Shown: in pieces, positions 53,562 to 62,997 of the stretch
How positions within the stretch are numbered: the stretch's first letter is position 1
Layout: every line of letters starts with the position of its first letter
Position numbers and translations under genes: made by a program
The notes under the pieces: generated by a model
Seen by the model: only the letters and a program-made list of their open reading frames with translations
Database searches by the model: none
Told to the model about the DNA's origin: nothing
Assembly: GCF_018919145.1 (NCBI RefSeq)
Contig: NZ_JAHLQJ010000022.1
Coordinates: 1-64,000, forward strand
Direction of reading: 5' to 3'
Length of the DNA: 64,000 nucleotides
Source of the DNA: Paenibacillus brevis
GTDB taxonomy: Bacteria; Bacillota; Bacilli; Paenibacillales; Paenibacillaceae

Positions 53562-53777
53562 GTGGCCAAGGAAGATGTAATTGAAGTTGAAGGTACAGTT
53601 ATTGAGCCGTTGCCGAATGCTACTTTTAAAGTAGAGCTGGAAAACGGACATCAAATTCTTGCTCATGTATCCGGCAAGCTGCGTATGCACTTTATCCGGA
53701 TTCTGACAGGAGACAAAGTTGTTGTTCAATTGTCGCCTTATGACCTGACTAAAGGTCGTATTACGTATCGTAAATAG
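53562..53777 (+). CDS. infA: Translation initiation factor IF-1
   Basis: 71 residues from GTG 53562 ([19 protein letters not shown]), seven bases after GGGG. ATG 53556 is in frame but too close to the Shine-Dalgarno. Single OB-fold S1-like domain binding the 30S A site. Confidence 0.94.
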   Translation: MAKEDVIEVEGTVIEPLPNATFKVELENGHQILAHVSGKLRMHFIRILTGDKVVVQLSPYDLTKGRITYRK

Positions 53778-53780
53778 ATT

Positions 53781-54048
<268 letters not shown>

Positions 54049-54068
54049 AGAAGGGGGTGTAGCGTAAA

Positions 54069-54437
54069 ATGGCACGTATAGCTGGTGTGGATTTGCCACG
54101 TGATAAGCGCGTTGAGATCGCCTTGACTTACATTTTCGGAATCGGTAAAACGACTTCCCAGAAAATCCTGTCCGAGACAGGCATCAGTCCGAACACTCGT
54201 GTTCGTGATTTGACGGAAGATGAGGTTAGCAAACTACGCGAAACGATCGACAAAACGGTTAAGGTTGAAGGTGACCTGCGTCGTGAAATTTCCTTAAATA
54301 TTAAGCGTCTGATTGAAATTGGCTGCTACCGCGGTGTTCGTCATCGTCGCGGCTTGCCTGTTCGCGGACAACGTACTAAGACGAATGCTCGTACTCGTAA
54401 GGGTCCTCGTCGTACAGTAGCGAACAAGAAGAAATAA
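54069..54437 (+). CDS. rpsM: 30S ribosomal protein S13
   Basis: 122 residues. [21 protein letters not shown] and basic tail [26 protein letters not shown] upstream. Contacts P-site tRNA and S19. Confidence 0.97.
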   Translation: MARIAGVDLPRDKRVEIALTYIFGIGKTTSQKILSETGISPNTRVRDLTEDEVSKLRETIDKTVKVEGDLRREISLNIKRLIEIGCYRGVRHRRGLPVRGQRTKTNARTRKGPRRTVANKKK

Positions 54438-54456
54438 GAAGGAGGGATAACAGACA

Positions 54457-54852
54457 ATGGCTAAACCAAAAAAGGTCGTACGTACAAAACGTCGTGACCG
54501 TAAAAATATTGAATCCGGTGTGGCACATATCCGCTCCACCTTCAATAACACGATCGTCACCATTACGGATCCGCACGGTAACGCAATTTCCTGGGCAAGC
54601 TCCGGCGGTCTTGGATTTAAGGGTTCCCGTAAATCGACTCCGTTCGCCGCTCAAATGGCTGCGGAATCGGCTGCAAAAGCCGCTATGGAACATGGCATGA
54701 AGAGCGTCGAAGTTATGGTTAAAGGTCCTGGAGCCGGCCGTGAAGCCGCTATCCGCTCCTTGCAAGCTGCGGGCCTTGAAGTAAACATGATTAAAGACGT
54801 GACTCCAATTCCTCATAACGGTTGCCGTCCTCCAAAACGCCGTCGTGTATAA
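54457..54852 (+). CDS. rpsK: 30S ribosomal protein S11
   Basis: 131 residues. [20 protein letters not shown] and C-terminal PPKRRRV are diagnostic. AAGGAGGG before ATG 54457. A 131-base gap with no recognised signal precedes rpoA. Confidence 0.97.
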   Translation: MAKPKKVVRTKRRDRKNIESGVAHIRSTFNNTIVTITDPHGNAISWASSGGLGFKGSRKSTPFAAQMAAESAAKAAMEHGMKSVEVMVKGPGAGREAAIRSLQAAGLEVNMIKDVTPIPHNGCRPPKRRRV

Positions 54853-54983
54853 TTGAAGCCGCCTCTAGTGTGGTATAACAACATCATAATTGGTAACAAT
54901 GGTTGTTTAGGCATACTACATGATAGACTTCAAGGATCACATGACCGTTTGTAAGGAACGACGTTTGAAGGAGGGGTACTTTC

Positions 54984-55928
54984 GTGATAGAAATCGAAAA
55001 GCCGAAAATCGAGACCGTAGAAGTTAGCGATAACGGCACCTATGGGAAATTTGTAGTAGAACCACTTGAGCGTGGATATGGCACGACACTGGGCAACTCG
55101 CTTCGCCGGATTTTGCTCTCTTCTCTACCGGGTGCTGCGGTAACCTCGGTCCAAATCGATGGTGTTCTGCATGAATTCGCGACCATTCCAGGTGTAATGG
55201 AAGACGTCACGGAAATCATTCTGAACCTGAAGGCTCTTTCGCTCAAAATCCACTCCGATGAAGAGAAAATTCTCGAAATCGATGCGGAAGGCGAAGGTGT
55301 CATTACGGCGGGAGATATCCGTGCGGACAGCGATGTCGAAATTTTGAACCCGGATCTTCATATTGCAACATTGGAGCCGGGCTCCAGACTTCACATGCGC
55401 ATTTATGCCGGCCGCGGTCGTGGTTATGTTCAGGCAGATCGGAATAAACGGGATGATCAACCGATTGGTGTCATTCCTGTCGATTCGATCTATACCCCGA
55501 TTGCTCGCGTCAATTACGTAGTAGAAAATACACGTGTTGGCCAAGTGACCAACTACGACAAGCTGACGCTTGAAGTATGGACCGATGGCAGCATCAGACC
55601 TGAAGAAGCGGTAAGTCTCGGTGCCAAGATTTTGACCGAGCATCTCTTCCTGTTCGTGGGTCTCACGGATGAAGCGAAGGACGCAGAAATCATGGTCGAA
55701 AAAGAAGAAGACAAGAAAGAAAAAGTTCTTGAAATGACGATTGAAGAGCTCGATCTCTCCGTTCGTTCCTATAACTGCCTCAAGCGTGCCGGAATTAACA
55801 CGGTACAAGAACTGACTACGAAGACAGAAGAAGATATGATGAAGGTGCGTAACCTGGGTCGTAAGTCTTTGGAAGAAGTTCAAGAGAAGCTTGAAGAGCT
55901 TGGTTTGGGTCTTCGTACGGAAGAATAA
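54984..55928 (+). CDS. rpoA: DNA-directed RNA polymerase subunit alpha
   Basis: 314 residues from GTG 54984 ([15 protein letters not shown]) after AAGGAGGGG. The N-terminal domain (dimerisation; [21 protein letters not shown]) is linked by an acidic stretch (EKEEDKKEK) to the C-terminal HhH domain ([19 protein letters not shown]) that binds UP elements and activators. Confidence 0.98.
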   Translation: MIEIEKPKIETVEVSDNGTYGKFVVEPLERGYGTTLGNSLRRILLSSLPGAAVTSVQIDGVLHEFATIPGVMEDVTEIILNLKALSLKIHSDEEKILEIDAEGEGVITAGDIRADSDVEILNPDLHIATLEPGSRLHMRIYAGRGRGYVQADRNKRDDQPIGVIPVDSIYTPIARVNYVVENTRVGQVTNYDKLTLEVWTDGSIRPEEAVSLGAKILTEHLFLFVGLTDEAKDAEIMVEKEEDKKEKVLEMTIEELDLSVRSYNCLKRAGINTVQELTTKTEEDMMKVRNLGRKSLEEVQEKLEELGLGLRTEE

Positions 55929-55965
55929 TCCTGCTTGAATCGTTCTAGCGAAGGAGGGAAAACTC

Positions 55966-56331
55966 ATGGCATATCAAAAGTTGGGCCGCGATTCCAGTGC
56001 GCGTAAAGCTTTGTTCCGTGATCTGGTAACCGACCTGTTCTTATACGAACGCATCCAAACTACGGAGGCGAAAGCGAAGGAAATTCGCTCGATCGCTGAA
56101 AAGCTGATCACCAAGGCTAAGCGTGGAGATCTGCATGCTCGTCGTCAAGTGGCTGCATACGTGCGCCGCGAATCGATCGACGGTCAGCAGGATGCAATCC
56201 AAAAGCTGTTCTCGGAAATTGCACCTCGCTACTCCGAGCGTCCAGGCGGATACACTCGTATCCTGAAGCTTGGACCGCGCCGCGGCGACTCCGCCCCTAT
56301 GGTTTACTTGGAATTGGTAGACCGTGCTTAA
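55966..56331 (+). CDS. rplQ: 50S ribosomal protein L17
   Basis: 121 residues, [29 protein letters not shown] before ATG 55966. Last gene of the alpha operon, followed by a terminator. Confidence 0.97.
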   Translation: MAYQKLGRDSSARKALFRDLVTDLFLYERIQTTEAKAKEIRSIAEKLITKAKRGDLHARRQVAAYVRRESIDGQQDAIQKLFSEIAPRYSERPGGYTRILKLGPRRGDSAPMVYLELVDRA

Positions 56332-56357
56332 TTAGGGGAGAATCCCTAAGCAACGTT

Positions 56358-56406
56358 AAACTCTCTGACGGCTTGCCGCTAAAGGCTTTGCCGTAGAGAG
56401 TTTTTT
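56358..56406 (+). terminator. Terminator after rplQ
   Basis: AAACTCTCTGACGGC (56358-56372) / GCCGTAGAGAGTTT (56390-56403) with T-run TTTTTTG. Closes the S10-spc-alpha superoperon. Confidence 0.9.
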
Positions 56407-56431
56407 GTTGTTTTATCAGGTAAATAGTTAA

Positions 56432-56628
56432 CTATATAAGTTGAACTAGTAAAGTGCACAGAAAGGGCATAAGTGAGAAGTGTTCCGAAGAAGCGGAGCG
56501 GTCGCCTTTGTGAGCCGATTTCTCCCCTGTCAGAACTTAGTCAATCAAAGAAATCGGCGAACAACAGCGATCGTAGGAATACTTCACACGTTGCCCCCTG
56601 TGTACAATAATTAGTTCAACCTATATAG
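56432..56628. repeat. Long-hairpin repeat, copy 2
   Basis: Terminal arms CTATATAAGTTGAACTA (56432-56448) / TAGTTCAACCTATATAG (56612-56628) are complementary with one mismatch. Inner pairs: GTGCACAG / CTGTGTAC, GGGCA (56465-56469) / TGCCC (56592-56596), and a tip GCCGATTTCT / AGAAATCGGC. It shares the conserved blocks of copy 1 at 9115-9292. The outer arms and tip stem differ in sequence but keep pairing. It fills most of the 323-base rplQ-truA gap, where these genes are normally close. Confidence 0.78.
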
Positions 56629-56654
56629 ACTAGGAGATGCGGGGGTGAATTTGC

Positions 56655-57485
56655 TTGCGCAATTTATTGGCAACGGTCAGCTATGACGGCACAGCTTATT
56701 ACGGATTTCAGACGCAACCAGGAGGCAATACGGTTCAGGATGCCATCGAACATGCTTTACTTCGACTGACTGGAGAAGTGATCAAAATCCATGGCTCGGG
56801 GCGTACGGATGCCGGTGTTCATGCCAGGGCACAGGTGTTTCACTTTCACACGAATTCTATTATCCCGCTGGAGAGGTGGCGTCTTGCCTTGAATGGCCGT
56901 CTTCCGGAGGATGTGAGAATTACGGAAATCATCGAGGTGCCGCTGGAGTTTCACGCCAGACGTTCAGCGAAGCGGAAGACGTATCGTTATTCGATCAACG
57001 GGAATCGTGTCCCTGATATTTTTGTCAGGAGATATCAGTTGCACCATCCCGGCAAGCTTAACGTGGAAGCGATGCGTAAGGGGCTGGAGCACCTCGTTGG
57101 AACGTATGACTTCACATCCTTTGCCTCCAGACACTCCACGAAGACTAGCCATGTTCGTACCATCCTTGAGGCGCGCCTTGAGGTCGAGCAGAGTGAGCTT
57201 ACGGCAGGAAGTCATGAGCAGGGAGTCATTCACTTATATGTGACAGGGAACGGATTTCTGCAGCATATGGTTCGTATTATTGTAGGTACGCTGCTTCAGG
57301 TGGGAGAAGGCAAACGGACCCCTGAGGATATAAAGAGCATCCTTGCGGCGAAGGATCGTGCTGCTGCAGGACCGACGGCAGAGAGCAAGGGACTCATGCT
57401 ATGGAATGTGGAATATGATTTCAGCTCGCCGGCGTTAGGGCAATCCGAATGGACTGATGCAGATGATCGTGAGGACGATGAGTAA
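56655..57485 (+). CDS. truA: tRNA pseudouridine(38-40) synthase TruA
   Basis: 276 residues from TTG 56655 (MRNLLATVSYDGTAYYGFQT) after GGGGGTGA. Catalytic Asp52 in GRTDAGVHA. Modifies positions 38-40 of the anticodon stem. About 25-30 residues longer than B. subtilis TruA, because of a polar acidic C-terminus (EWTDADDREDDE). The repeat upstream separates it from rplQ, so it needs its own promoter or read-through. Confidence 0.95.
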   Translation: MRNLLATVSYDGTAYYGFQTQPGGNTVQDAIEHALLRLTGEVIKIHGSGRTDAGVHARAQVFHFHTNSIIPLERWRLALNGRLPEDVRITEIIEVPLEFHARRSAKRKTYRYSINGNRVPDIFVRRYQLHHPGKLNVEAMRKGLEHLVGTYDFTSFASRHSTKTSHVRTILEARLEVEQSELTAGSHEQGVIHLYVTGNGFLQHMVRIIVGTLLQVGEGKRTPEDIKSILAAKDRAAAGPTAESKGLMLWNVEYDFSSPALGQSEWTDADDREDDE

Positions 57486-57562
57486 GATGCTGCAACCACA
57501 GCTGAGTTTCTCCGTAATTAGTACAGGAACAAAACTACTCTAATTAAACGGAGGGCCAGCCC

Positions 57563-57928
57563 ATGAAATGTCCAGTATGCAATGATGTTCGGATGCGCGA
57601 GGTCGAGAAGGATGGGGTACTGATTGATGTATGCCCTGATTGTAAAGGAGTCTGGCTGGACCGCGGGGAACTGGAAAAGCTGCTTAAGGAGATCAATGAT
57701 ATTCGTCCGTCTTTCCGGGAATGGGAAGAAAGCCGGGGATATGACGAATATGGTCAACAGATGGATCCTAGACATCAGCAGCAGTATTCGAACTATCCGC
57801 CAAACCAAGGCTATCCTCAGAACCAGGGGTACCCTCAAGATCGCAACTATAAGCAGAATTATAAAGGCTATCCTAAGCATAAAAAGAAGAAAAATGTGCT
57901 AGATGTGTTCGGAGATCTTTTTGATTAA
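57563..57928 (+). CDS. Small zinc-ribbon (zf-TFIIB type) protein with low-complexity tail
   Basis: 121 residues. An N-terminal zinc ribbon (MKCPVCNDVRMREVEKDGVLIDVCPDCKGVWLDRGEL; Cys3, Cys6, Cys25, Cys28) is of the zf-TFIIB family. It is followed by a Gln/Tyr/Pro/Asn-rich tail with the repeated unit NQGYPQ and a basic end (KHKKKKNVLDVFGDLFD). GGAGGG before ATG 57563. Function unknown; possibly a small nucleic-acid or protein-binding factor. It lies 77 bases after truA. Confidence 0.82.
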   Translation: MKCPVCNDVRMREVEKDGVLIDVCPDCKGVWLDRGELEKLLKEINDIRPSFREWEESRGYDEYGQQMDPRHQQQYSNYPPNQGYPQNQGYPQDRNYKQNYKGYPKHKKKKNVLDVFGDLFD

Positions 57929-57934
57929 AAATAC

Positions 57935-57963
57935 TTGCGGAAGTGCGCTCGTTACTGTAAAAT
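57935..57963 (+). promoter_or_regulatory. Promoter of rplM-rpsI
   Basis: TTGCGG (57935-57940), 17-base spacer, TAAAAT (57958-57963). It lies 195 bases before rplM. Confidence 0.55.
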
Positions 57964-57969
57964 ATAAGT

Positions 57970-58143
57970 TGTGTTTTCTTGACGGCTATCCCACGGCCCC
58001 CAGTTGAGAAGACCGCATTGCAAGAGCTGAGAAATACCTAACTACGAATATGACAACGATCGAAGATAAAGTGTGAACGCGGGCCATGCAGCTGTTAAAT
58101 CGGCTTGAGACTCGCATCCATGAACCATTTCGGACGAGAATGA
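57970..58143 (+). promoter_or_regulatory. rplM leader, possible L13-type leader
   Basis: A 180-base untranslated region with several GC-rich short stems (for example GACGGC..GACCGC and CGGGCCATGC around 57980-58090). Firmicutes rplM often has an autoregulatory L13 leader at this place. I could not match the consensus with confidence. Confidence 0.35.
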
Positions 58144-58157
58144 AGGAGGATCTTTAC

Positions 58158-58595
58158 ATGCGTACCACCTATATGGCGAAGCCAAACGAAGTTGAGCGCA
58201 ATTGGCACATTATTGATGCCGAAGGCAAGACACTTGGCCGTTTGGCAAGTGAAGCCGCTGCTCTGATCCGCGGCAAACACAAACCACAATTTACTCCACA
58301 CGTTGATGGCGGTGACTTTGTTGTCATCATCAATGCAGAGAAGATTACTTTGACTGGCAAGAAGCTGGAGAACAAGAAGTACTATCGTCACTCCCTGCAT
58401 CCAGGCGGCTTGAAAGTTACTGTAGCCAAGGATCTTTTGAATACAAAACCTGAGCGTGTACTTGAATCTGCTGTATTCGGTATGCTGCCTAAGACTCGTC
58501 AAGGCGAGAAGATGAAGCTCAGACTGAAAGTTTATGCCGGCACAGAGCATCCACATGCAGCACAAAAACCTGAAGTTTACGAACTTCGCGGATAA
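58158..58595 (+). CDS. rplM: 50S ribosomal protein L13
   Basis: 145 residues from ATG 58158 ([20 protein letters not shown]) after AAGGAGG. The frame is open to 58086, but that part is leader. [18 protein letters not shown] and the KPEVYELRG end are diagnostic. Confidence 0.96.
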   Translation: MRTTYMAKPNEVERNWHIIDAEGKTLGRLASEAAALIRGKHKPQFTPHVDGGDFVVIINAEKITLTGKKLENKKYYRHSLHPGGLKVTVAKDLLNTKPERVLESAVFGMLPKTRQGEKMKLRLKVYAGTEHPHAAQKPEVYELRG

Positions 58596-58615
58596 TTAAA
58601 AGGGAGGACAGTTTC

Positions 58616-59008
58616 ATGGCACAAGTACAATACTATGGGACAGGTCGTCGTAAACATTCGGTAGCTCGTGTTCGCCTTGTACCGGGTGAAGGACGCATTG
58701 TCATCAATAAACGCGATATCAACGAATATTTCGGTTTGGAAACTCTCAAACTGATCGTTAAACAACCTTTGAACCTGACTGAAACATTGGGCAACTACGA
58801 TGTCATCGTAATCGCTCATGGCGGCGGTATCTCTGGTCAAGCAGGCGCAATCCGTCACGGTATTTCCCGTGCATTGCTGAAGGCTGACCCTGAATTCCGT
58901 CCTGCTTTGAAGAAAGCAGGCTTCCTGACTCGTGACCCACGTATGAAGGAACGTAAGAAATACGGTCTCAAAGCCGCTCGTCGTGCACCACAATTCTCGA
59001 AACGTTAA
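58616..59008 (+). CDS. rpsI: 30S ribosomal protein S9
   Basis: 130 residues, [19 protein letters not shown] and C-terminal RRAPQFSKR, whose last Arg contacts P-site tRNA. AAAGGGAGG before ATG 58616. Confidence 0.97.
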   Translation: MAQVQYYGTGRRKHSVARVRLVPGEGRIVINKRDINEYFGLETLKLIVKQPLNLTETLGNYDVIVIAHGGGISGQAGAIRHGISRALLKADPEFRPALKKAGFLTRDPRMKERKKYGLKAARRAPQFSKR

Positions 59009-59031
59009 TATTCCTGGACTGCAGGAATGCA

Positions 59032-59066
59032 GAGCCTCCGGCCAATTTGGCACGGAGGTTCTTTTT
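59032..59066 (+). terminator. Terminator after rpsI
   Basis: GAGCCTCCG (59032-59040) / CGGAGGTTC (59053-59061), inner GCC/GGC, then TTTTT. Confidence 0.85.
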
Positions 59067-59177
59067 ATACGTATAATGAGCATTTTTTCACATTATGGGT
59101 GATTGATTTCACATACATTTTAAGGAATTAGTGATAAACTTCCATTATCAACAATTTTATTCAATGGGGGATAAAAC

Positions 59178-60056
59178 ATGAAGAAGGCAATCTTGGTTAG
59201 CACGGTAGTACTGCTTATGGCTGCACTGACAGCCTGCGGCGGCAATAAAGCAAATAACAATGCTGCTGATGGCGCGGATAACGGTGCCAATCAACCTGCT
59301 ACCACAGAGACAACGGCAGGTACGTATGTAGACGGCACTTACAAAGGCATCTATGATCGTAAGGATGTCCGCAACTGGATAGCTTACGTAGAAATTACTG
59401 TGAAAGACGGTAAAGTGGAGAAGGCCTATTATGATTACACGAACGAAAATGGTGATTTGAGAACCAATGACGAGAACTATTCAAAGGCGTTCGAGAATGC
59501 CAATAAAATGACTCCGCGCGAAGCATTTGATAAGCTTGGAGAGAATCTGGTAAGTGTGCAGGCTGCTGATAAAGTGGATGTGGTATCCGGTGCAACGCAT
59601 TCCTCCAGAAACTTCAACGAGCTTGCGGCCGCAGCACTTGAAAAAGCAAAAACCGGCGATACAAGCGATGCAGTCGTGAACCTGTATGAAGATGGTACTT
59701 ACAAGGTAGAGGCTGATGCAATCGATGCTCATGGCTGGAAGCCATTTATCGAATTGGTAATTAAGGACCATAAGATTGATTCCGTGAACTTCGATTATGT
59801 GAATGAAGAAGGCGCGATGAAAACAGAAAATGCAGAATATAAAGCGGCGATGGAGCCGCAATCGGGAACTTATCCTGAAAAATATACAGCCGAGCTTGAA
59901 CAACAACTGATCGATAAGCAATTGATTGGTGATGTAGATGTCATTACTGGCGCTACAACCTCTTCGAATAATTTCCATGCCCTGGTAGAAGTGGCCTTGG
60001 ACGATATGGCTGAGATTGGTGATACTTCCACGAAGGCTATAACGATTGCAGAATAA
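59178..60056 (+). CDS. Two-domain FMN-binding lipoprotein (PplA-like)
   Basis: 292 residues. Lipoprotein signal peptide with lipid-attachment Cys20 (AALTAC), then an Asn/Ala/Thr-rich spacer. Two FMN_bind domains follow (about 50-160 and 170-290). Each ends in the flavinylation-type motif: SGATHSS (137-143) and TGATTSS (257-263). In such proteins ApbE attaches FMN to the Thr. The architecture matches Listeria PplA, the extracellular flavoprotein of flavin-based electron transfer. No other electron-transfer gene lies beside it. AATGGGGG precedes ATG 59178, and a terminator follows. Confidence 0.85.
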   Translation: MKKAILVSTVVLLMAALTACGGNKANNNAADGADNGANQPATTETTAGTYVDGTYKGIYDRKDVRNWIAYVEITVKDGKVEKAYYDYTNENGDLRTNDENYSKAFENANKMTPREAFDKLGENLVSVQAADKVDVVSGATHSSRNFNELAAAALEKAKTGDTSDAVVNLYEDGTYKVEADAIDAHGWKPFIELVIKDHKIDSVNFDYVNEEGAMKTENAEYKAAMEPQSGTYPEKYTAELEQQLIDKQLIGDVDVITGATTSSNNFHALVEVALDDMAEIGDTSTKAITIAE

Positions 60057-60075
60057 CCATTTGCAACAAAATGAT

Positions 60076-60108
60076 AAGACCTGACATTTCAAATGTCGGG
60101 TCTTTTTT
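60076..60108 (+). terminator. Terminator after the FMN-binding lipoprotein
   Basis: AAGACCTGACAT (60076-60087) / ATGTCGGGTCTT (60092-60103) with six T. Confidence 0.9.
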
Positions 60109-60109
60109 A

Positions 60110-60137
60110 TTGACTTACAGCGATAAACCACTATACT
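60110..60137 (+). promoter_or_regulatory. Promoter of cysH-sat
   Basis: TTGACT (60110-60115), 16-base spacer, TATACT (60132-60137). The -35 overlaps the T-run of the preceding terminator. AT-rich words between 60138 and 60175 might hold a CymR-type operator, but no clear palindrome was seen. Confidence 0.55.
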
Positions 60138-60208
60138 ATAAACTATAATTCTAATCTGTTTAGTTGGTTTTATGCTATCATGCTTTTTAAGGAGATGGAG
60201 GGTCGATA

Positions 60209-60901
60209 ATGAACTTGCTTGAGAAGGAAGATCTTATTCGTACAAAGGCGGAAGAACTGGAATCGGCATCCCCGGAAGAAATCATCGCATGGGCGATCCG
60301 GACATTTCCGAATATTACTTTTGCGTGCAGCTTTGGCGCTGAGGATGTCGTGCTTGTGGATATGCTGCAGAAGATTAGTCCCAAGACAGATATCTTCTAT
60401 CTGGATACGGACTTTCACTTTAAAGAAACTTATGAGACGCGAGATGCGCTTGCAGACCACTATGAACTGGACTTTGTGCGCGTATCCCCGGTGATTACCC
60501 CGGAGGAGCAGGCGCAGCAATTCGGTGATGAGCTATGGAAGGTAGACCCCAATGCCTGCTGCAACATTCGCAAGGTTGAACCTTTAACCCGGATATTGTC
60601 TCAATATGATGCATGGATTACAGGGATTCGCAGAGATCAGGCGCCTACCCGGGCAAATGCCAAGAAGATAGAATATGACACCAAGTTTGGGCTGGTTAAA
60701 TTTAATCCGATCGCAGGCTGGACCAGTGAGGATGTCTGGCAATATATTCGCGATAATAATGTCATCTATAACCCGCTGCATGACCGCAATTATCCAAGCA
60801 TTGGCTGCGAATACTGCACACGTCAGGTCATGCCTGGCGAGGATCCAAGAGCGGGACGCTGGTCAGACTCTGATAAGACAGAATGCGGACTTCATAAATA
60901 A
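60209..60901 (+). CDS. cysH: Adenylyl-sulfate (APS) reductase, CysH family
   Basis: 230 residues. Reduces activated sulfate to sulfite with thioredoxin. It has the [4Fe-4S] cysteines Cys117-Cys118 ([10 protein letters not shown]) and Cys200, Cys203 (GCEYCTRQV), which mark the APS-reducing form. Catalytic Cys226 lies in TECGLHK. AAGGAGATGGAGGG precedes ATG 60209. sat follows after 13 bases. Confidence 0.93.
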   Translation: MNLLEKEDLIRTKAEELESASPEEIIAWAIRTFPNITFACSFGAEDVVLVDMLQKISPKTDIFYLDTDFHFKETYETRDALADHYELDFVRVSPVITPEEQAQQFGDELWKVDPNACCNIRKVEPLTRILSQYDAWITGIRRDQAPTRANAKKIEYDTKFGLVKFNPIAGWTSEDVWQYIRDNNVIYNPLHDRNYPSIGCEYCTRQVMPGEDPRAGRWSDSDKTECGLHK

Positions 60902-60914
60902 AGGAGAGACAACC

Positions 60915-62084
60915 ATGACGGCAATCTTACCACACGGAGGCAAGCTGATTAACAGACTGGCTTCCGGGGATGAACGTGAACGACTGCTTAAGGAAGCTGC
61001 GGAGCTGGAGGCCATTGCGATTACGCCATGGGCCATTTCCGATCTGGATCTCATCGGTGTCGGCGCTTTCTCGCCATTGACCGGATTTATGACAGAGCAA
61101 GATTATCGATCTGTAGTTAAAAACATGCGTTTGGCTAATGGAACCGTATGGAGCATTCCGATTACTTTATCGGTCAGTGAGGAGCAGTCCCTTTCGTTGG
61201 CTCCGGGCAAGAAAGTTGCTTTAACGGGCGAACAGGATGGAGTCATTTATGGCTTGCTGGAGATTGCCGATGTTTATCGTGTCGATCCGCTTGAAGAAGC
61301 GGTGCATGTGTTTAAGACGGATGACAACGAGCATCCCGGGGTGAAGAAATTGCTGGAACGCTCGCCGATATATGTTGGCGGGGAGGTCACCGTACTGAAC
61401 CGTCCGAAGCCTGATCGCTTTGGCGAGTTCTACTACGACCCGGCAGAGACGCGGAGAATCTTCGCCGAGAAGGGGTGGAATAAGGTTGTCGGCTTCCAGA
61501 CCCGCAACCCGGTTCACCGGGCTCATGAATATATTCAGAAGAGCGCGCTGGAGATTGTGGACGGACTGTTCCTGAATCCGCTTGTGGGAGAGACGAAGTC
61601 GGATGACGTTCCGGCTGATGTGCGTATGAAGAGTTACCTTGTGCTGCTGGATCATTACTATCCTGCAGATCGTTCTTTTCTGGGTGTCTTTCCGGCGGCC
61701 ATGCGTTATGCGGGACCTAGAGAAGCTATATTCCATGCTATGGTTCGCAAAAATTACGGCTGTACCCACTTTATCGTCGGACGAGATCATGCCGGAGTCG
61801 GCGATTATTATGGCACTTATGAAGCACAGGAAATCTTCTCGAACTTTACACCGGAGGAGCTGGGTATCTCGCCATTATTCTTTGAACACAGCTTCTTCTG
61901 CACGAAGTGCGGGAATATGGCTTCCAGTAAAACCTGCCCGCATCCAAAGGAAGATCATATGACCTTGTCCGGAACCAAGGTAAGAGGATTGCTCCGGGAA
62001 GGCATCTGTCCGCCGCCTGAATTTACCCGTCCGGAAGTGGCTCGGGTGCTGATCGAAGGCATGAGTCATCAAGTCGTTATCTAA
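60915..62084 (+). CDS. sat: Sulfate adenylyltransferase (ATP sulfurylase)
   Basis: 389 residues from ATG 60915 ([18 protein letters not shown]) after AAAGGAGAG; the open frame upstream lies in cysH. Makes APS from sulfate and ATP. Motifs [15 protein letters not shown] and [20 protein letters not shown] are present. C-terminal cysteines ([15 protein letters not shown]) may bind zinc. With cysH it forms a two-gene sulfate activation and reduction operon. Confidence 0.95.
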   Translation: MTAILPHGGKLINRLASGDERERLLKEAAELEAIAITPWAISDLDLIGVGAFSPLTGFMTEQDYRSVVKNMRLANGTVWSIPITLSVSEEQSLSLAPGKKVALTGEQDGVIYGLLEIADVYRVDPLEEAVHVFKTDDNEHPGVKKLLERSPIYVGGEVTVLNRPKPDRFGEFYYDPAETRRIFAEKGWNKVVGFQTRNPVHRAHEYIQKSALEIVDGLFLNPLVGETKSDDVPADVRMKSYLVLLDHYYPADRSFLGVFPAAMRYAGPREAIFHAMVRKNYGCTHFIVGRDHAGVGDYYGTYEAQEIFSNFTPEELGISPLFFEHSFFCTKCGNMASSKTCPHPKEDHMTLSGTKVRGLLREGICPPPEFTRPEVARVLIEGMSHQVVI

Positions 62085-62108
62085 GTCCGGTCAACCCGGT
62101 ATATTTGT

Positions 62109-62163
62109 CCACCTCGTCCCATATGATGATTAATGTCATTATGGGAACGGAGGTGGCTTTTTT
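62109..62163 (+). terminator. Terminator after sat that contains the cwlD ribosome-binding site
   Basis: CCACCTC (62109-62115) / GAGGTGG (62150-62156), with inner CCCATATGA / TCATTATGGG, then CTTTTTT (62157-62163) ending right at ATG 62164. The 3' arm GGAGGTGG is also the only Shine-Dalgarno of cwlD. Confidence 0.85.
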
Positions 62164-62937
62164 ATGGGCTCCAAACACAAGCCGGAACTGTGGATTCATT
62201 TTGGACATATTCAGAAGGGATTTATCGCGCTTGGTCTTATCGGCTTACTGATTGGCTTAGCCTTCTATGAGGTGCCTGCGGAACGCGTATCCCAATATTG
62301 GAGTCTGCCGCTTGCCGGTCAGACCATTGTTCTGGATGCCGGTCATGGAGGAGCGGATGGCGGTGCTGTCAGTGAGCAAGGGGTGATCGAGAAGGACATT
62401 AATCTTGCGGTATCTTTGTATTTACGGGATTATCTGCAACAGGCGGGGGCTATCGTGGTGATGACCCGGGAAGAGGATCGGGACTTGGCTGATTCGGACA
62501 CAAAGGGCTATAAGAAGCGAAAGACGGAGGATCTCAAGCAGCGGGTGAGATTCATTGAAGAGCAGCAGGCGCGGCTATTCATCAGTATTCATATGAACAG
62601 CATCCCTTCGCCGCGCTGGCGAGGAGCGCAGACCTTTTATTATCCCAATCATGGCGACAGTCCTACGCTGGCGGATCTAATTCAGGAAGAGTTGAGACGC
62701 AATCTTGAGAATACAGATCGGGTAGCCAAGCAGTCCGACAAATCGGTCTACATTCTGGAAGCCGTGACGATCCCGGCTGCGCTTGTCGAAGTTGGCTTCT
62801 TATCTAACCCGGAGGAGGCGTCACTGTTGGGTAATGAATCCTATCAGCGAAAAGTGGCCGCCTCGATATACCAAGGGATCCTCAGATATACTTCCGGAGA
62901 ACGCAGCGGAACCTCGGCACAGTCTGACAAGAAATGA
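62164..62937 (+). CDS. cwlD: N-acetylmuramoyl-L-alanine amidase CwlD
   Basis: 257 residues. One N-terminal membrane helix (about 19-36) and an Amidase_3 catalytic domain. Zinc ligands are His61 (LDAGHGG), Glu76 (GVIEKDIN) and a His in SIHMNS; catalytic Glu is in VEVGFLSN. CwlD helps make muramic-delta-lactam in the spore cortex, so the organism probably forms endospores. Its Shine-Dalgarno is in the preceding terminator stem. Confidence 0.92.
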   Translation: MGSKHKPELWIHFGHIQKGFIALGLIGLLIGLAFYEVPAERVSQYWSLPLAGQTIVLDAGHGGADGGAVSEQGVIEKDINLAVSLYLRDYLQQAGAIVVMTREEDRDLADSDTKGYKKRKTEDLKQRVRFIEEQQARLFISIHMNSIPSPRWRGAQTFYYPNHGDSPTLADLIQEELRRNLENTDRVAKQSDKSVYILEAVTIPAALVEVGFLSNPEEASLLGNESYQRKVAASIYQGILRYTSGERSGTSAQSDKK

Positions 62938-62997
62938 TATAATAATTCATCATAGAGTCCTTATGAGGATAACGATAAAGTCGAGGTGCTGTTATTG

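Noticed and set aside
60138..60208. Considered an S-box (SAM) riboswitch before cysH
   Set aside because: The promoter-to-start distance is too short (about 70 bases) and none of the S-box conserved words are present.
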